A DNA stretch of 64,000 bases, taken from positions 372,001-436,000 of the forward strand of contig NZ_JACSOI010000001.1 in assembly GCF_018728565.1 (NCBI RefSeq), in the 5' to 3' direction. Under the pieces are notes generated by a model. It worked only from the letters and a program-made list of their open reading frames with translations. It was not told the DNA's origin and did not search any database. How positions within the stretch are numbered: the stretch's first letter is position 1; each line of letters opens with the position of its first letter. Of this stretch, positions 9,877 to 17,755 are shown one piece after another. Origin of the DNA: Zobellia russellii (lineage in GTDB: Bacteria > Bacteroidota > Bacteroidia > Flavobacteriales > Flavobacteriaceae). The position numbers and the translations under genes are program-made.

Positions 9877-10731
9877 TTATAGCTCTAAAAGATAGTTCCC
9901 GTAACCACTTTTTACTAAAGGTTGGGCCAACTTATGTAGTTGTTCCCGTGAAATGTACCCCATGGTATAGGCCACTTCTTCAATTGAACCTATCTTTAAC
10001 CCCTGGCGCTCTTCAATAACCTCAACAAACTGTGAGGCTTGCATTAGAGAGCTAAATGTACCTGTATCCAACCACGCCGTGCCACGATCTAGAATACTTA
10101 CGGTTAATTTTTTATTCTTTAGATATACCTTGTTGATATCTGTTATTTCCAGCTCTCCCCTTGGACTGGGCTCAATACTTTTGGCAATTTCTACAACTTG
10201 GTTATCGTAAAAATAAATTCCAGGGACGGCATAGTTAGATTTAGGGTTTTCTGGTTTTTCTTCGATAGAAATTGCTTTTCCACCCTTATCAAACTCCACC
10301 ACTCCATAGCGCTTAGGGTCCTGAACATGATAGCCATAAATGATTCCCCCATCAGGGTCATTGTTCGCTTGAAGCAATTTTGCAAGACCGGAGCCATAAA
10401 AAATATTATCTCCTAAAATAAGGGCTACCTTTTCCTTTCCAATAAAATCTTCTCCAATAATAAAGGCTTCGGCTAGTCCGTTTGGATTTTCCTGTACCGC
10501 ATATTGAAAGCTACAGCCCAATTGACTTCCGTCTCCCAATAATTTTTTAAACAGAGCAATGTCCTGCGGAGTAGTTATAATCAATATTTCTTGAATGCCT
10601 GCCGATAAAAGCGTTGCCAACGGGTAATATATCATAGGCTTGTCATAAATAGGCATAAGCTGCTTACTAACCGCCAATGTAAGTGGGTGTAAGCGCGTTC
10701 CTGACCCTCCTGCTAAAATTATACCCTTCAT
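9877..10731 (-). CDS. rfbA: Glucose-1-phosphate thymidylyltransferase
   Basis: 284 residues. [11 protein letters not shown] at 8-18 is the nucleotide-binding signature and is followed by [17 protein letters not shown]. Later segments [11 protein letters not shown] and LGDNIFYG are typical of the RmlA family. It makes dTDP-glucose from dTTP and glucose-1-phosphate and is normally feedback-inhibited by dTDP-rhamnose. Only 3 nt separate it from the upstream rfbB. Confidence 0.96.
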   Translation of the reverse strand: MKGIILAGGSGTRLHPLTLAVSKQLMPIYDKPMIYYPLATLLSAGIQEILIITTPQDIALFKKLLGDGSQLGCSFQYAVQENPNGLAEAFIIGEDFIGKEKVALILGDNIFYGSGLAKLLQANNDPDGGIIYGYHVQDPKRYGVVEFDKGGKAISIEEKPENPKSNYAVPGIYFYDNQVVEIAKSIEPSPRGELEITDINKVYLKNKKLTVSILDRGTAWLDTGTFSSLMQASQFVEVIEERQGLKIGSIEEVAYTMGYISREQLHKLAQPLVKSGYGNYLLEL

Positions 10732-10734
10732 ACG

Positions 10735-11757
10735 CTAAACTTTTTGATATTTGTTGATATACCACATAACCGTATCTCGTAATCCAGAATCAAAATCCGA
10801 TTGGGGTTTCCAACCAAGTTCCGTCTTGATTTTGGTGGCATCAATGGCATACCTGAAGTCATGACCCAAACGATCTTTTACAAAAGCTATTTGATTTATG
10901 AAACTTCCGTTCTTTTTGGGGAGAATGTCATCTAAAATACCACATATTTTTTGGGCAATGGAAATATTATTACGCTCATTATTACCCCCAACAACATAGG
11001 TTTCTCCTGCACGTCCATTGGTAAAAACGTCATTTATTCCTGAACAATGGTCCTGTACATACAGCCAGTCCCTAACATTCTTTCCATCTCCATAAATAGG
11101 GATTTCCTCTCCGGCCAATGCCTTTCGAATAATGGTAGGAATCAATTTTTCATCATGTTGCTTAGGCCCGTAATTATTGGAGCAGTTACTCGTTACCACG
11201 TTAAGTCCATACGTATGATAATAACTTCTCACCAAAAAATCAGATGAAGCTTTTGAGGCGCTATACGGACTATTGGGAGCGTATGGCGTATTTTCATCAA
11301 AAAAACCAGATTCTCCTAAACTACCATATACCTCATCGGTAGAAATATGGTGAAAACGAGATGTTTCAAAGCCAGTCTTTACTCCATTATCCTCATCTAA
11401 CCAACTTTTACGCGCCGCTTCTAGTAACGTAAAAGTTCCGTTAACATTAGTCTGTATAAATGCTTCAGGGCCCGCTATAGAATTGTCTACGTGAGATTCC
11501 GCCGCAAAATGTATTACATCCGTAATTCGGTTTTCACTGAAAATAGACCTTACCAAACTGGCATCACAAATATCACCCTTTATGAATTTATACCGTTTAT
11601 TATTTTCAACTTCAACTAGATGATTTAAATTTCCAGCATAGGTGAGCTTATCTAGATTCACCACAAAAATTTCTTGATGCTCATCCAGAAAAAACGGAAT
11701 GAAATTGCTTCCTATAAAACCTGCACCACCTGTTATAAGAATAGTTCTACTGGACAT
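10735..11757 (-). CDS. rfbB: dTDP-glucose 4,6-dehydratase
   Basis: 340 residues. GGAGFIGSNFIP (10-21) binds NAD, STDEVYGSLGESGFF carries the catalytic Thr-Asp-Glu, and YSASKASSDF carries Tyr-x3-Lys. It converts dTDP-glucose to the 4-keto-6-deoxy sugar. It sits 9 nt after the Wzz-like gene and is the first of the four rhamnose genes. Confidence 0.96.
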   Translation of the reverse strand: MSSRTILITGGAGFIGSNFIPFFLDEHQEIFVVNLDKLTYAGNLNHLVEVENNKRYKFIKGDICDASLVRSIFSENRITDVIHFAAESHVDNSIAGPEAFIQTNVNGTFTLLEAARKSWLDEDNGVKTGFETSRFHHISTDEVYGSLGESGFFDENTPYAPNSPYSASKASSDFLVRSYYHTYGLNVVTSNCSNNYGPKQHDEKLIPTIIRKALAGEEIPIYGDGKNVRDWLYVQDHCSGINDVFTNGRAGETYVVGGNNERNNISIAQKICGILDDILPKKNGSFINQIAFVKDRLGHDFRYAIDATKIKTELGWKPQSDFDSGLRDTVMWYINKYQKV

Positions 11758-11766
11758 TGAAATTTT

Positions 11767-12771
11767 CTACAATTGTAATTCTTTGGCCTTTCTATTTAAG
11801 AATAGAATGAAAGAAATAATAAAAAATAGTACTAACAGCACTGTAGGAATCAAGAAAAACGTATTGTTAAAAAGAGGTTTTTTATATACCTGAGTCTTAC
11901 CCATATTAATTACACTCAATATCTCGGTTTGCTCTGTAAGTTCTGATTTCTTTTCTTCTATTTCCTTTAAAAAACGGTTCTTAAGGGTAAGTAAACTAGA
12001 AATATTAAGTGCACTTTCATTCTCCATGTAAACGTTACCTTGCGCCTTTTGAGAATCGTCTCTTAACAATGTTTTTGTGTAATTGTCTATAAGATTATCT
12101 ATTTGGGCAATAAGCGCGGTATTCTTATTTATTCGTAGTTGAGCGTTTTCCCTAGAAGTACTTTTTACTTTGTCGTAGTATGAATTATCGTTAATATAAT
12201 CCAACAATTTTTGAGCTATTTGATTCCCTTTTTCAGGATCGATATACGTAAATGTTATACGATGTGCTATAATGCTTTTCTTGGTTAGCTCAGACCGTAC
12301 AATATCAACAACAAAACTCTCTTCTTTAAAATCTTGAAGCAGCTCTAAATACCTTAACTCCTGTTCAGCCTCTTCCTTAGTCTCTTCTGGATCTTCTATA
12401 GGTTCAATCTGAATTCTAAATCCTTTTAAATCTTCTACTAAAAGACCTATTTTTTGAAAGAAGGCCGTGTCTTGACTAGATATGTTGGACTGAATTTCAT
12501 CAACCACATCGTATACATAATCTGTACTGTCAAAATTGGGTCTTACAATAGCCTCTGTTTTCAACTTTTTATTAATGAAAGAACTTAAAACAAAGCTAAT
12601 GATTATACCTAGCGCAATGAGACCTATCAATATAAGTGCATTTTTCTTTAGATATAAGAACACGCGTAAAAAAGCGATGCCTATTCGGTTAAACCCATTG
12701 GCAATCATTTTAAACAACTGCCCCAAGTCAATCTCATCTGAGGTAGAAGCGCTATTTGGTTTGTCTGACAT
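11767..12771 (-). CDS. Wzz-like polysaccharide chain-length determinant
   Basis: I place the start at 12771 (protein begins MSDKPNSAS, 334 residues). The longer open frame to 12897 would run far into the upstream gene, and its first 42 residues look like out-of-frame translation. One membrane segment follows at about residues 47-68 (ALILIGLIALGIIISFVLSS), then a mostly helical periplasmic part with coiled coil, then a second membrane segment near the C-terminus (TFFLIPTVLLVLFFIISFIL). This two-anchor topology is that of Wzz/PCP proteins, which set polymer length. No tyrosine-kinase domain is attached. It follows the phosphorylase-like gene by 4 nt. Confidence 0.8.
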   Translation of the reverse strand: MSDKPNSASTSDEIDLGQLFKMIANGFNRIGIAFLRVFLYLKKNALILIGLIALGIIISFVLSSFINKKLKTEAIVRPNFDSTDYVYDVVDEIQSNISSQDTAFFQKIGLLVEDLKGFRIQIEPIEDPEETKEEAEQELRYLELLQDFKEESFVVDIVRSELTKKSIIAHRITFTYIDPEKGNQIAQKLLDYINDNSYYDKVKSTSRENAQLRINKNTALIAQIDNLIDNYTKTLLRDDSQKAQGNVYMENESALNISSLLTLKNRFLKEIEEKKSELTEQTEILSVINMGKTQVYKKPLFNNTFFLIPTVLLVLFFIISFILFLNRKAKELQL

Positions 12772-12775
12772 TAAT

Positions 12776-14467
12776 TTATGAATTAAAAATTTGTTCCAAT
12801 ATTTTTTCAGTAATAAGATACGTAGGTTTGACTCCGGTTGTACCCAAACCTCCGGATGCCAAAGTACTACCAGTTTCCAAAGGGTTATCAGAAGCATAAT
12901 ACGCGTATCTGACCTTTATATCCTCTCGTACACTCTTTCGTATCTTGGAAGCCGACTGTACTGCTTTCTGGTAATGGACACCTTCCATCTCAAGACCAAC
13001 AACATTCCAGGTAGATTGGTGGAAAAATTTTAGTATATCCTTGTTTTGTAACGATGTTCCCAGTACAGTGACCATAGTCCCCTCAAATACTTTCAGCCCA
13101 TGTCCTTTAAAGTCCTCTGCACATAACTCGTTCTTAAACGGATAGTTATCTGCAGTGCCTTCAAAAATATGTGCGGACGGAATCATTAGATCACCTTTGC
13201 CACCTTCTAAAATACCTGCTTTTCCCATTATAGAAATTGACGCAACATCTAAAAACACAAGTTCTTCACCGGTACCTTTATAAGGTTTCAACAATTCATC
13301 TATAGTTTCATAGGCCTGTTCGCCAAATGCATAATCCATCACAAAAATGACCGGCTTTTCTTCATCGGGCATATCTTTTGGCAAATCATAACAACAAGCG
13401 TCAGAACTCATTTTAGCCGTATCAAATAATTGTACGTCAATGTTTGTTCCCGAAAGATCATCAATGGAAATCATTCCATTTTTAGCCGCAACCTTTGTTA
13501 CTTTTGAACGCAATTCCTCATTTAATGAAGAGCTTAACGCCTCGTATATCTTTAATGATTCCTTGCCGGAAAATTCTTTGGTTAATGCATTCTTGGCAAA
13601 AAGAGAATTCATAACACTATGCATGTTGGCGCTAATGATATGGATTGGGCGGTTCAAAAGTCCGTTTTTCTTCAACACTTCTTTTATGGTATCTGCCCAA
13701 CGCTCTCCATGTATATGGTGCCCCAAACGCTCCCGCAACAAAGCACTAAAGGTAATGGCTCTTTTGTCTCCTGTAATCTCTTCTTCAATAGCGAGTTTAC
13801 CTAACCAATAAACGATTTCTAAAAATCGGTCCGGTTGGTCATCAGTAGAAAATTGCTGATGTACGGCCATTATCTCAATAAAGGAACGTCCTAAAATATT
13901 GGCGGTATGAATAACGGCAACCTCCCTTTCGGCAAGGGTTAGCTCTTCTTTTTGGACCGCTTCTTCCAGTTTTACCCAGTCTCGAATAGTTCTATTGGAG
14001 TCCTCGATTAAAACCCTTTTACAGATTTTTTCGGACTCAATAAACAAGAACGTTAAATGTGTAAGAATATCATAGATATCGGAACGTCCGCGCGTAATTT
14101 CAATATTCATTTGCTCATCGTCTATCCGATAACAGTTTCTACGACGTTTTGGAGGAACGATGGGGTCAAAATGTGATTTTCCATACCCCTCATCCGAGGT
14201 TAAATTAATGAAACGGCACTGTTCTATACCTTTTGGCAAACGTTCCAAAACATATATGAGCCCGCTCAGTTCTGCCTTTTCCTCTGCAATAGAGCCATAA
14301 ATTTCAGGTCTTAGCTGAAGTAATGCATTTTTTAAAGCTTCACCTGATACACCGGTAGGCTTATAAAACCCGCGGTTAAAAAGGTGCCTCATTGTAATAT
14401 ATAAGCGCTCAATAGCATTTGTAGACTCTTGAGCCCGTGTTGTGGTCATATTATTTCCCATAAACAA
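12776..14467 (-). CDS. Uncharacterised protein with nucleoside-phosphorylase-like C-terminus (possibly DUF6909)
   Basis: Up to 563 residues. Met1, Met3 and Met7 are all possible starts. A -7-type element only 8 nt upstream of Met1 makes Met3 (14461) or Met7 (14449) more plausible. The N-terminal 330 residues are helical and unfamiliar. In the last 170 residues the pattern FLDVASISIMGKAGIL, then GDLMIPSAHIFEG, then VGLEMEGVHYQKAV resembles purine/uridine phosphorylases, where the Met-Glu-Gly segment binds ribose. I recall similar proteins in Flavobacteriia under the name DUF6909 but cannot confirm that. It lies between a GH3-family gene and the Wzz-like gene (4 nt), so it may open the polysaccharide operon. 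Function is unknown. Confidence 0.6.
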   Translation of the reverse strand: MFMGNNMTTTRAQESTNAIERLYITMRHLFNRGFYKPTGVSGEALKNALLQLRPEIYGSIAEEKAELSGLIYVLERLPKGIEQCRFINLTSDEGYGKSHFDPIVPPKRRRNCYRIDDEQMNIEITRGRSDIYDILTHLTFLFIESEKICKRVLIEDSNRTIRDWVKLEEAVQKEELTLAEREVAVIHTANILGRSFIEIMAVHQQFSTDDQPDRFLEIVYWLGKLAIEEEITGDKRAITFSALLRERLGHHIHGERWADTIKEVLKKNGLLNRPIHIISANMHSVMNSLFAKNALTKEFSGKESLKIYEALSSSLNEELRSKVTKVAAKNGMISIDDLSGTNIDVQLFDTAKMSSDACCYDLPKDMPDEEKPVIFVMDYAFGEQAYETIDELLKPYKGTGEELVFLDVASISIMGKAGILEGGKGDLMIPSAHIFEGTADNYPFKNELCAEDFKGHGLKVFEGTMVTVLGTSLQNKDILKFFHQSTWNVVGLEMEGVHYQKAVQSASKIRKSVREDIKVRYAYYASDNPLETGSTLASGGLGTTGVKPTYLITEKILEQIFNS

Positions 14468-14475
14468 ATTTCAAT

Positions 14476-14483
14476 CAAAATTA
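14476..14483 (-). promoter_or_regulatory. Candidate promoter -7 element (TAATTTTG) for the polysaccharide-locus transcript
   Basis: On the minus strand TAATTTTG matches the Bacteroidota -7 consensus TAnnTTTG. It lies in the 137-nt gap between the GH3 gene and the phosphorylase-like gene. No well-spaced -33 TTG is evident, so this is a modest call. Confidence 0.4.
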
Positions 14484-14604
14484 CGATAATTTTTTCGGTG
14501 CGGGAAGAATAGCAATTTAGTTACCTTATTTAAATTATCCCAGATTCGTGCCTCCCGGTTTTATGATAGAATCAATAAAATAAATCAAACGAACCGATAA
14601 GTAC

Positions 14605-16104
14605 TCAATACTTTTTAAAAGAGGACAACCCATCTGCAACTTTACGGTCGTTCGCTAAGCGCTGTACCTTGTTTTGGCCACCAAGTTTGCCAATAGATTT
14701 CATATAGGCATTAAACCCCCCTTCTTTTATACTCGTGATTTTCAAGGTCTGAAGCACCTTACCAACAATCAAATCAAAATAATAACTATTCTGCTTTTGT
14801 AAAGAAGTATCCAGAATTTCTATAAATTTTTTCATATCCGCAGGTTCCTTTTCGAACTCGATCAGCCATTCATGATAAGGCAGTTCATTATCCTTTGGTG
14901 TAATCTGTGGCGCCACGGTAAACTCATTTATGCTAGCGCCGGTCTCACGAACAGCCAACTGCATAGCTTCTTCCACTTCTTTGGCAATTACATGTTCCCC
15001 AAAGGCAGAGATAAAATGTTTGATGCGTCCCGAAACGATTACTTTATAAGGCTTCAGCGAAATAAACTGAACGGTATCTCCTAAATTGTATGCCCAAAGT
15101 CCGGCGTCTGTGGAAATGATCATGACATAGTTTACCCCTATTTCAACGTCTTTGATTGTAACACGTTCAGGGTTCTCTTCAAAAAACTCATCGGCCTTTA
15201 CAAATTCATAGAATATTCCCGAGTTCAACAACAAAAGCATTCCCTTGTCCTTCTGAGAAACTTGATAGGCAAAGAAGCCTTCACTAGCGGGAAACAGTTC
15301 AATACTATCAACTTTCCTACCTATTAAACCTTCAAATTTTGCTCTGTAAGGTTCATAATTGACTCCCCCATAGATAAACAACTGAAAATTTTTGAACAAG
15401 TCACCTACCTTTTTTCCCGACTTGCTTTCCAGTTTTTCAAAATACATTTGTACCCAAGAAGGTATGCCGGCTATAACGGTCATGTCTTCGTTCATGGTCT
15501 CATCCACTATCGTATTTACCTTGGTTTCCCAATCTTCAATACAATTAGTTTCCCAACTGGGCAGGCGGTTTTTTTGCAAGTAATTAGGAACATAATGAGC
15601 AGATATACCTGAAAGACGACCTAGTTTAATTCCGTTTTTCTCGGTCAGCTCAGGGCTTCCCTGTAAAAAAATCATTCTTCCGGTTACAAAATCTGCATTA
15701 CCGGTTTCATCAATATAATTTAAAATCGCATTTCTAGAGGCGTTTACTTGATGCTTTATAGATGTGTCCGTAATAGGTATGTACTTTGCCCCAGAAGTGG
15801 TTCCCGAGGTTTTCGCAAAATATACCGGCTTACCGGGCCAAAGAATATTCGGTTTTCCGGCAACTACTTTTTCCACATAAGGCTTAAGGGCTTCATAATC
15901 CCTAATAGGAACATTCTTTACAAAATCTTCATGCGATTCTATTTTTCCGAACCCATGATCCACACCAAATTTGGTATTACTGGCCTTTTCTATTAATTGA
16001 CGAAATACTTTCTCCTGGGCAGCAATGGGATTGTCCCGCCATTTTGCCGTTTGCTTGGCAATGCGTTTTGCAAATATCTTGGCTCCAAGTGATTTTATGG
16101 ACAT
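14605..16104 (-). CDS. GH3-family adenylate-forming enzyme
   Basis: 499 residues. Similarity runs along the whole length to GH3 auxin-responsive-promoter-type proteins. YFAKTSGTTSGAKYIPIT (about 109-126) is the adenylate-forming P-loop motif, ELFPASEGFFAYQ lies near residue 270, and YNLGDTVQFISL lies near 345. Plant GH3 enzymes couple acyl acids to amino acids through an acyl-adenylate. Bacterial members are common in Bacteroidota, and I know no assigned substrate. It follows the M23 peptidase gene by 42 nt. Confidence 0.85.
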   Translation of the reverse strand: MSIKSLGAKIFAKRIAKQTAKWRDNPIAAQEKVFRQLIEKASNTKFGVDHGFGKIESHEDFVKNVPIRDYEALKPYVEKVVAGKPNILWPGKPVYFAKTSGTTSGAKYIPITDTSIKHQVNASRNAILNYIDETGNADFVTGRMIFLQGSPELTEKNGIKLGRLSGISAHYVPNYLQKNRLPSWETNCIEDWETKVNTIVDETMNEDMTVIAGIPSWVQMYFEKLESKSGKKVGDLFKNFQLFIYGGVNYEPYRAKFEGLIGRKVDSIELFPASEGFFAYQVSQKDKGMLLLLNSGIFYEFVKADEFFEENPERVTIKDVEIGVNYVMIISTDAGLWAYNLGDTVQFISLKPYKVIVSGRIKHFISAFGEHVIAKEVEEAMQLAVRETGASINEFTVAPQITPKDNELPYHEWLIEFEKEPADMKKFIEILDTSLQKQNSYYFDLIVGKVLQTLKITSIKEGGFNAYMKSIGKLGGQNKVQRLANDRKVADGLSSFKKY

Positions 16105-16146
16105 ATAAAAATAAATATCAGTTATAAAGAACGGTAAGTATTGTCC

Positions 16147-17013
16147 TTAAAAGTCAATGTAGTCTAAGGGGTTAACAGCATTACCATTGCTCCAGAGTTC
16201 AAAATGAAGATGAGGCCCTGTCGTAAGTTCCCCTGTATTCCCGACCGAGGCAATTACTTCGCCGGCCCTAACCACTTCTCCTTGTTTTTTGTTCAACGAG
16301 CCATTGTGTTTATACACACTTATCAACCCGTCTTTATGCTCAAGGATTATAACATAACCTGTATCTGCTGTCCACTCCGCAAAAATAACCGTACCGTTTG
16401 CAACGGCTTTTATAGGAGTATCCTTGGGCGCAGTAACATCTACCGCATAATGACGTTTCTCAGGGTCATAATCGTTTGATATTTCACCGCTCAACGGAGG
16501 AAAGAGCTCTATTTCCGCAGCAGTTGCGCTACGTTCAAAAAGATTGTATTTGTCTTCTAAAGCAACTTCGGCCCTAAGAAGTGAATCTTCTTTTATAGGT
16601 GTCAAATCTATACTGGATGGATCTATCTTGAATTGCTCACGCAGCGAATCCAAATTAATTTCTTGAGAAGCTACGTCTCCCCGGAGCACCATGCGAATAC
16701 TTTCTAAATACTTATTGGTATTATTTAACGATGCAACTAGTGAATCGGTTTTATAGGTAAGATCCGTTGCCTGTTTTTTAAGCTTGGTGCTAGAATATCC
16801 CGGTATATATTCGCGTAATGGCGTAAAAGCAATTAATAGTGTAGTAAGGGCAATTAAGCCTATAATACATAAAGAGCCGGTAACGAAAACGTTTAGACGG
16901 CTTAATTTAAACGAGATTTTCTCTTCAAATGTAGATTCATTGAGAATAACCAAACGGTACTTATGCAGTAGTTTGCGTTTAATCTCTTTTCTCTTTTTGA
17001 CTTTTTTGGCCAT
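16147..17013 (-). CDS. M23-family (LytM-type) membrane-anchored peptidase
   Basis: 288 residues. A basic N-terminus (AKKVKKRKEIKRKLL) precedes one membrane helix at about 47-70, a helical region, and a C-terminal LytM domain with HYAVDV (metal His and Asp) and GPHLHFEL at about 266-273 (the second His pair). All expected zinc ligands appear present, so it is probably an active DD-endopeptidase facing the periplasm rather than a degenerate activator. The start is supported by the conserved basic leader and by a promoter element only 4 nt upstream, which implies a very short or absent 5' leader. Confidence 0.88.
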   Translation of the reverse strand: MAKKVKKRKEIKRKLLHKYRLVILNESTFEEKISFKLSRLNVFVTGSLCIIGLIALTTLLIAFTPLREYIPGYSSTKLKKQATDLTYKTDSLVASLNNTNKYLESIRMVLRGDVASQEINLDSLREQFKIDPSSIDLTPIKEDSLLRAEVALEDKYNLFERSATAAEIELFPPLSGEISNDYDPEKRHYAVDVTAPKDTPIKAVANGTVIFAEWTADTGYVIILEHKDGLISVYKHNGSLNKKQGEVVRAGEVIASVGNTGELTTGPHLHFELWSNGNAVNPLDYIDF

Positions 17014-17017
17014 AGAG

Positions 17018-17025
17018 CAAATATA
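17018..17025 (-). promoter_or_regulatory. Promoter -7 element (TATATTTG) for the M23 gene
   Basis: TATATTTG on the minus strand fits TAnnTTTG exactly. It ends 4 nt before the ATG at 17013, so transcription would begin at or near the start codon. Confidence 0.55.
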
Positions 17026-17179
17026 AAGGATGGAATCGGATTCTTATACGGTTGTTCTAAATTAATGATTCTTGCATATACCAGCGCATTGGTAATGCCA
17101 CATTTAAGAAAACCTGCCAAAATCTGTTAAAATAATCTCCTTACTTCTACATTTAAGCGCAATCAAGTTACTTTTTTAG

Positions 17180-17187
17180 TATCTTTG
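17180..17187 (+). promoter_or_regulatory. Promoter -7 element (TATCTTTG) for tatA
   Basis: TATCTTTG fits TAnnTTTG and lies 22 nt before the tatA ATG, leaving room for a short leader. About 15-20 nt upstream a GTTA stands in place of the usual TTG. Confidence 0.6.
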
Positions 17188-17209
17188 AATCTGTTTTAAA
17201 AACGAAAAT

Positions 17210-17392
17210 ATGACAACTTTACAGATATTTTTAGCGATAGGGCCATGGCAAATAGGGATTGTCGTTTTAGTAGTTCTTTTATTGTTTGGAGGAAAAAAGA
17301 TTCCAGAACTAATGCGTGGACTTGGTAGTGGCATAAAAGAATTTAAAGATGCTTCTAAAGAAGATGAAACCCTAGAAGAGAAAAAAGAATAG
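17210..17392 (+). CDS. tatA: Sec-independent protein translocase subunit TatA/TatE
   Basis: 60 residues. One N-terminal membrane helix (about 5-25, [19 protein letters not shown]) ends in the FGG hinge. An amphipathic helix ([19 protein letters not shown]) and a short charged tail follow, which is the standard TatA layout at the short end of the family's length. TatA forms the pore through which folded twin-arginine substrates cross the inner membrane. No tatC is in the window. The gene is monocistronic: its own promoter lies before it and a terminator just after it. Confidence 0.92.
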   Translation: MTTLQIFLAIGPWQIGIVVLVVLLLFGGKKIPELMRGLGSGIKEFKDASKEDETLEEKKE

Positions 17393-17420
17393 CGTCACCC
17401 GTAATTTTTAATATATACTA

Positions 17421-17450
17421 AACCTTTGATTTGCATCAAGGGTTTTTTGT
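17421..17450 (+). terminator. Intrinsic terminator after tatA
   Basis: A 10-bp stem AACCTTTGAT / ATCAAGGGTT (one G-U pair) with loop TTGC, followed by a T-rich run. Confidence 0.8.
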
Positions 17451-17458
17451 TATTTAAA

Positions 17459-17476
17459 CTAATACCAATTGGTATT
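17459..17476. promoter_or_regulatory. 16-bp perfect palindrome AATACCAATTGGTATT, possible operator
   Basis: AATACCAATTGGTATT (17461-17476) equals its own reverse complement. It lies between the tatA terminator and the OmpA-family gene. It has no loop and no T-run, so a protein-binding site is more likely than a terminator. The regulator is unknown. Confidence 0.35.
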
Positions 17477-17633
17477 TTTAGTTGGTCGAGGATATTCTAC
17501 ACCTACTTGATTTTAATTTTCTTACACTCATCCTTCTTTTTCTTGCTAACATCATTATACAAGGCTTACACCTTATGAAACGGGCATTTCACAACAAAAA
17601 ACGTTGTACACAAAACCTTCAACCGAAATTTGC

Positions 17634-17701
17634 GTTATCAAAAGAATACTATTAAGGTAAAACACCTTTGTGTTCTGCCTTGATAACAATAGAATTCTAT
17701 T
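17634..17701. promoter_or_regulatory. Nested inverted repeats upstream of the PorE-like gene
   Basis: GTTATCAA (17634-17641) pairs with TTGATAAC (17680-17687). Between them AAGGT (17654-17658) pairs with ACCTT (17664-17668) around a 5-nt loop. Immediately after lies the 14-bp palindrome AATAGAATTCTATT (17688-17701). The start codon is 54 nt downstream. The block may be an operator or a structured leader. Confidence 0.35.
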
Positions 17702-17755
17702 AAAAATACTAGCCAAATTTTAAAATCTCCGGATTTTTTTCAAACATCCCAAATC

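Noticed and set aside
12772-12897. Extension of the Wzz-like frame by 42 residues
   Set aside because: It overlaps the 3' end of the upstream gene by 120 nt and its sequence looks like out-of-frame translation.
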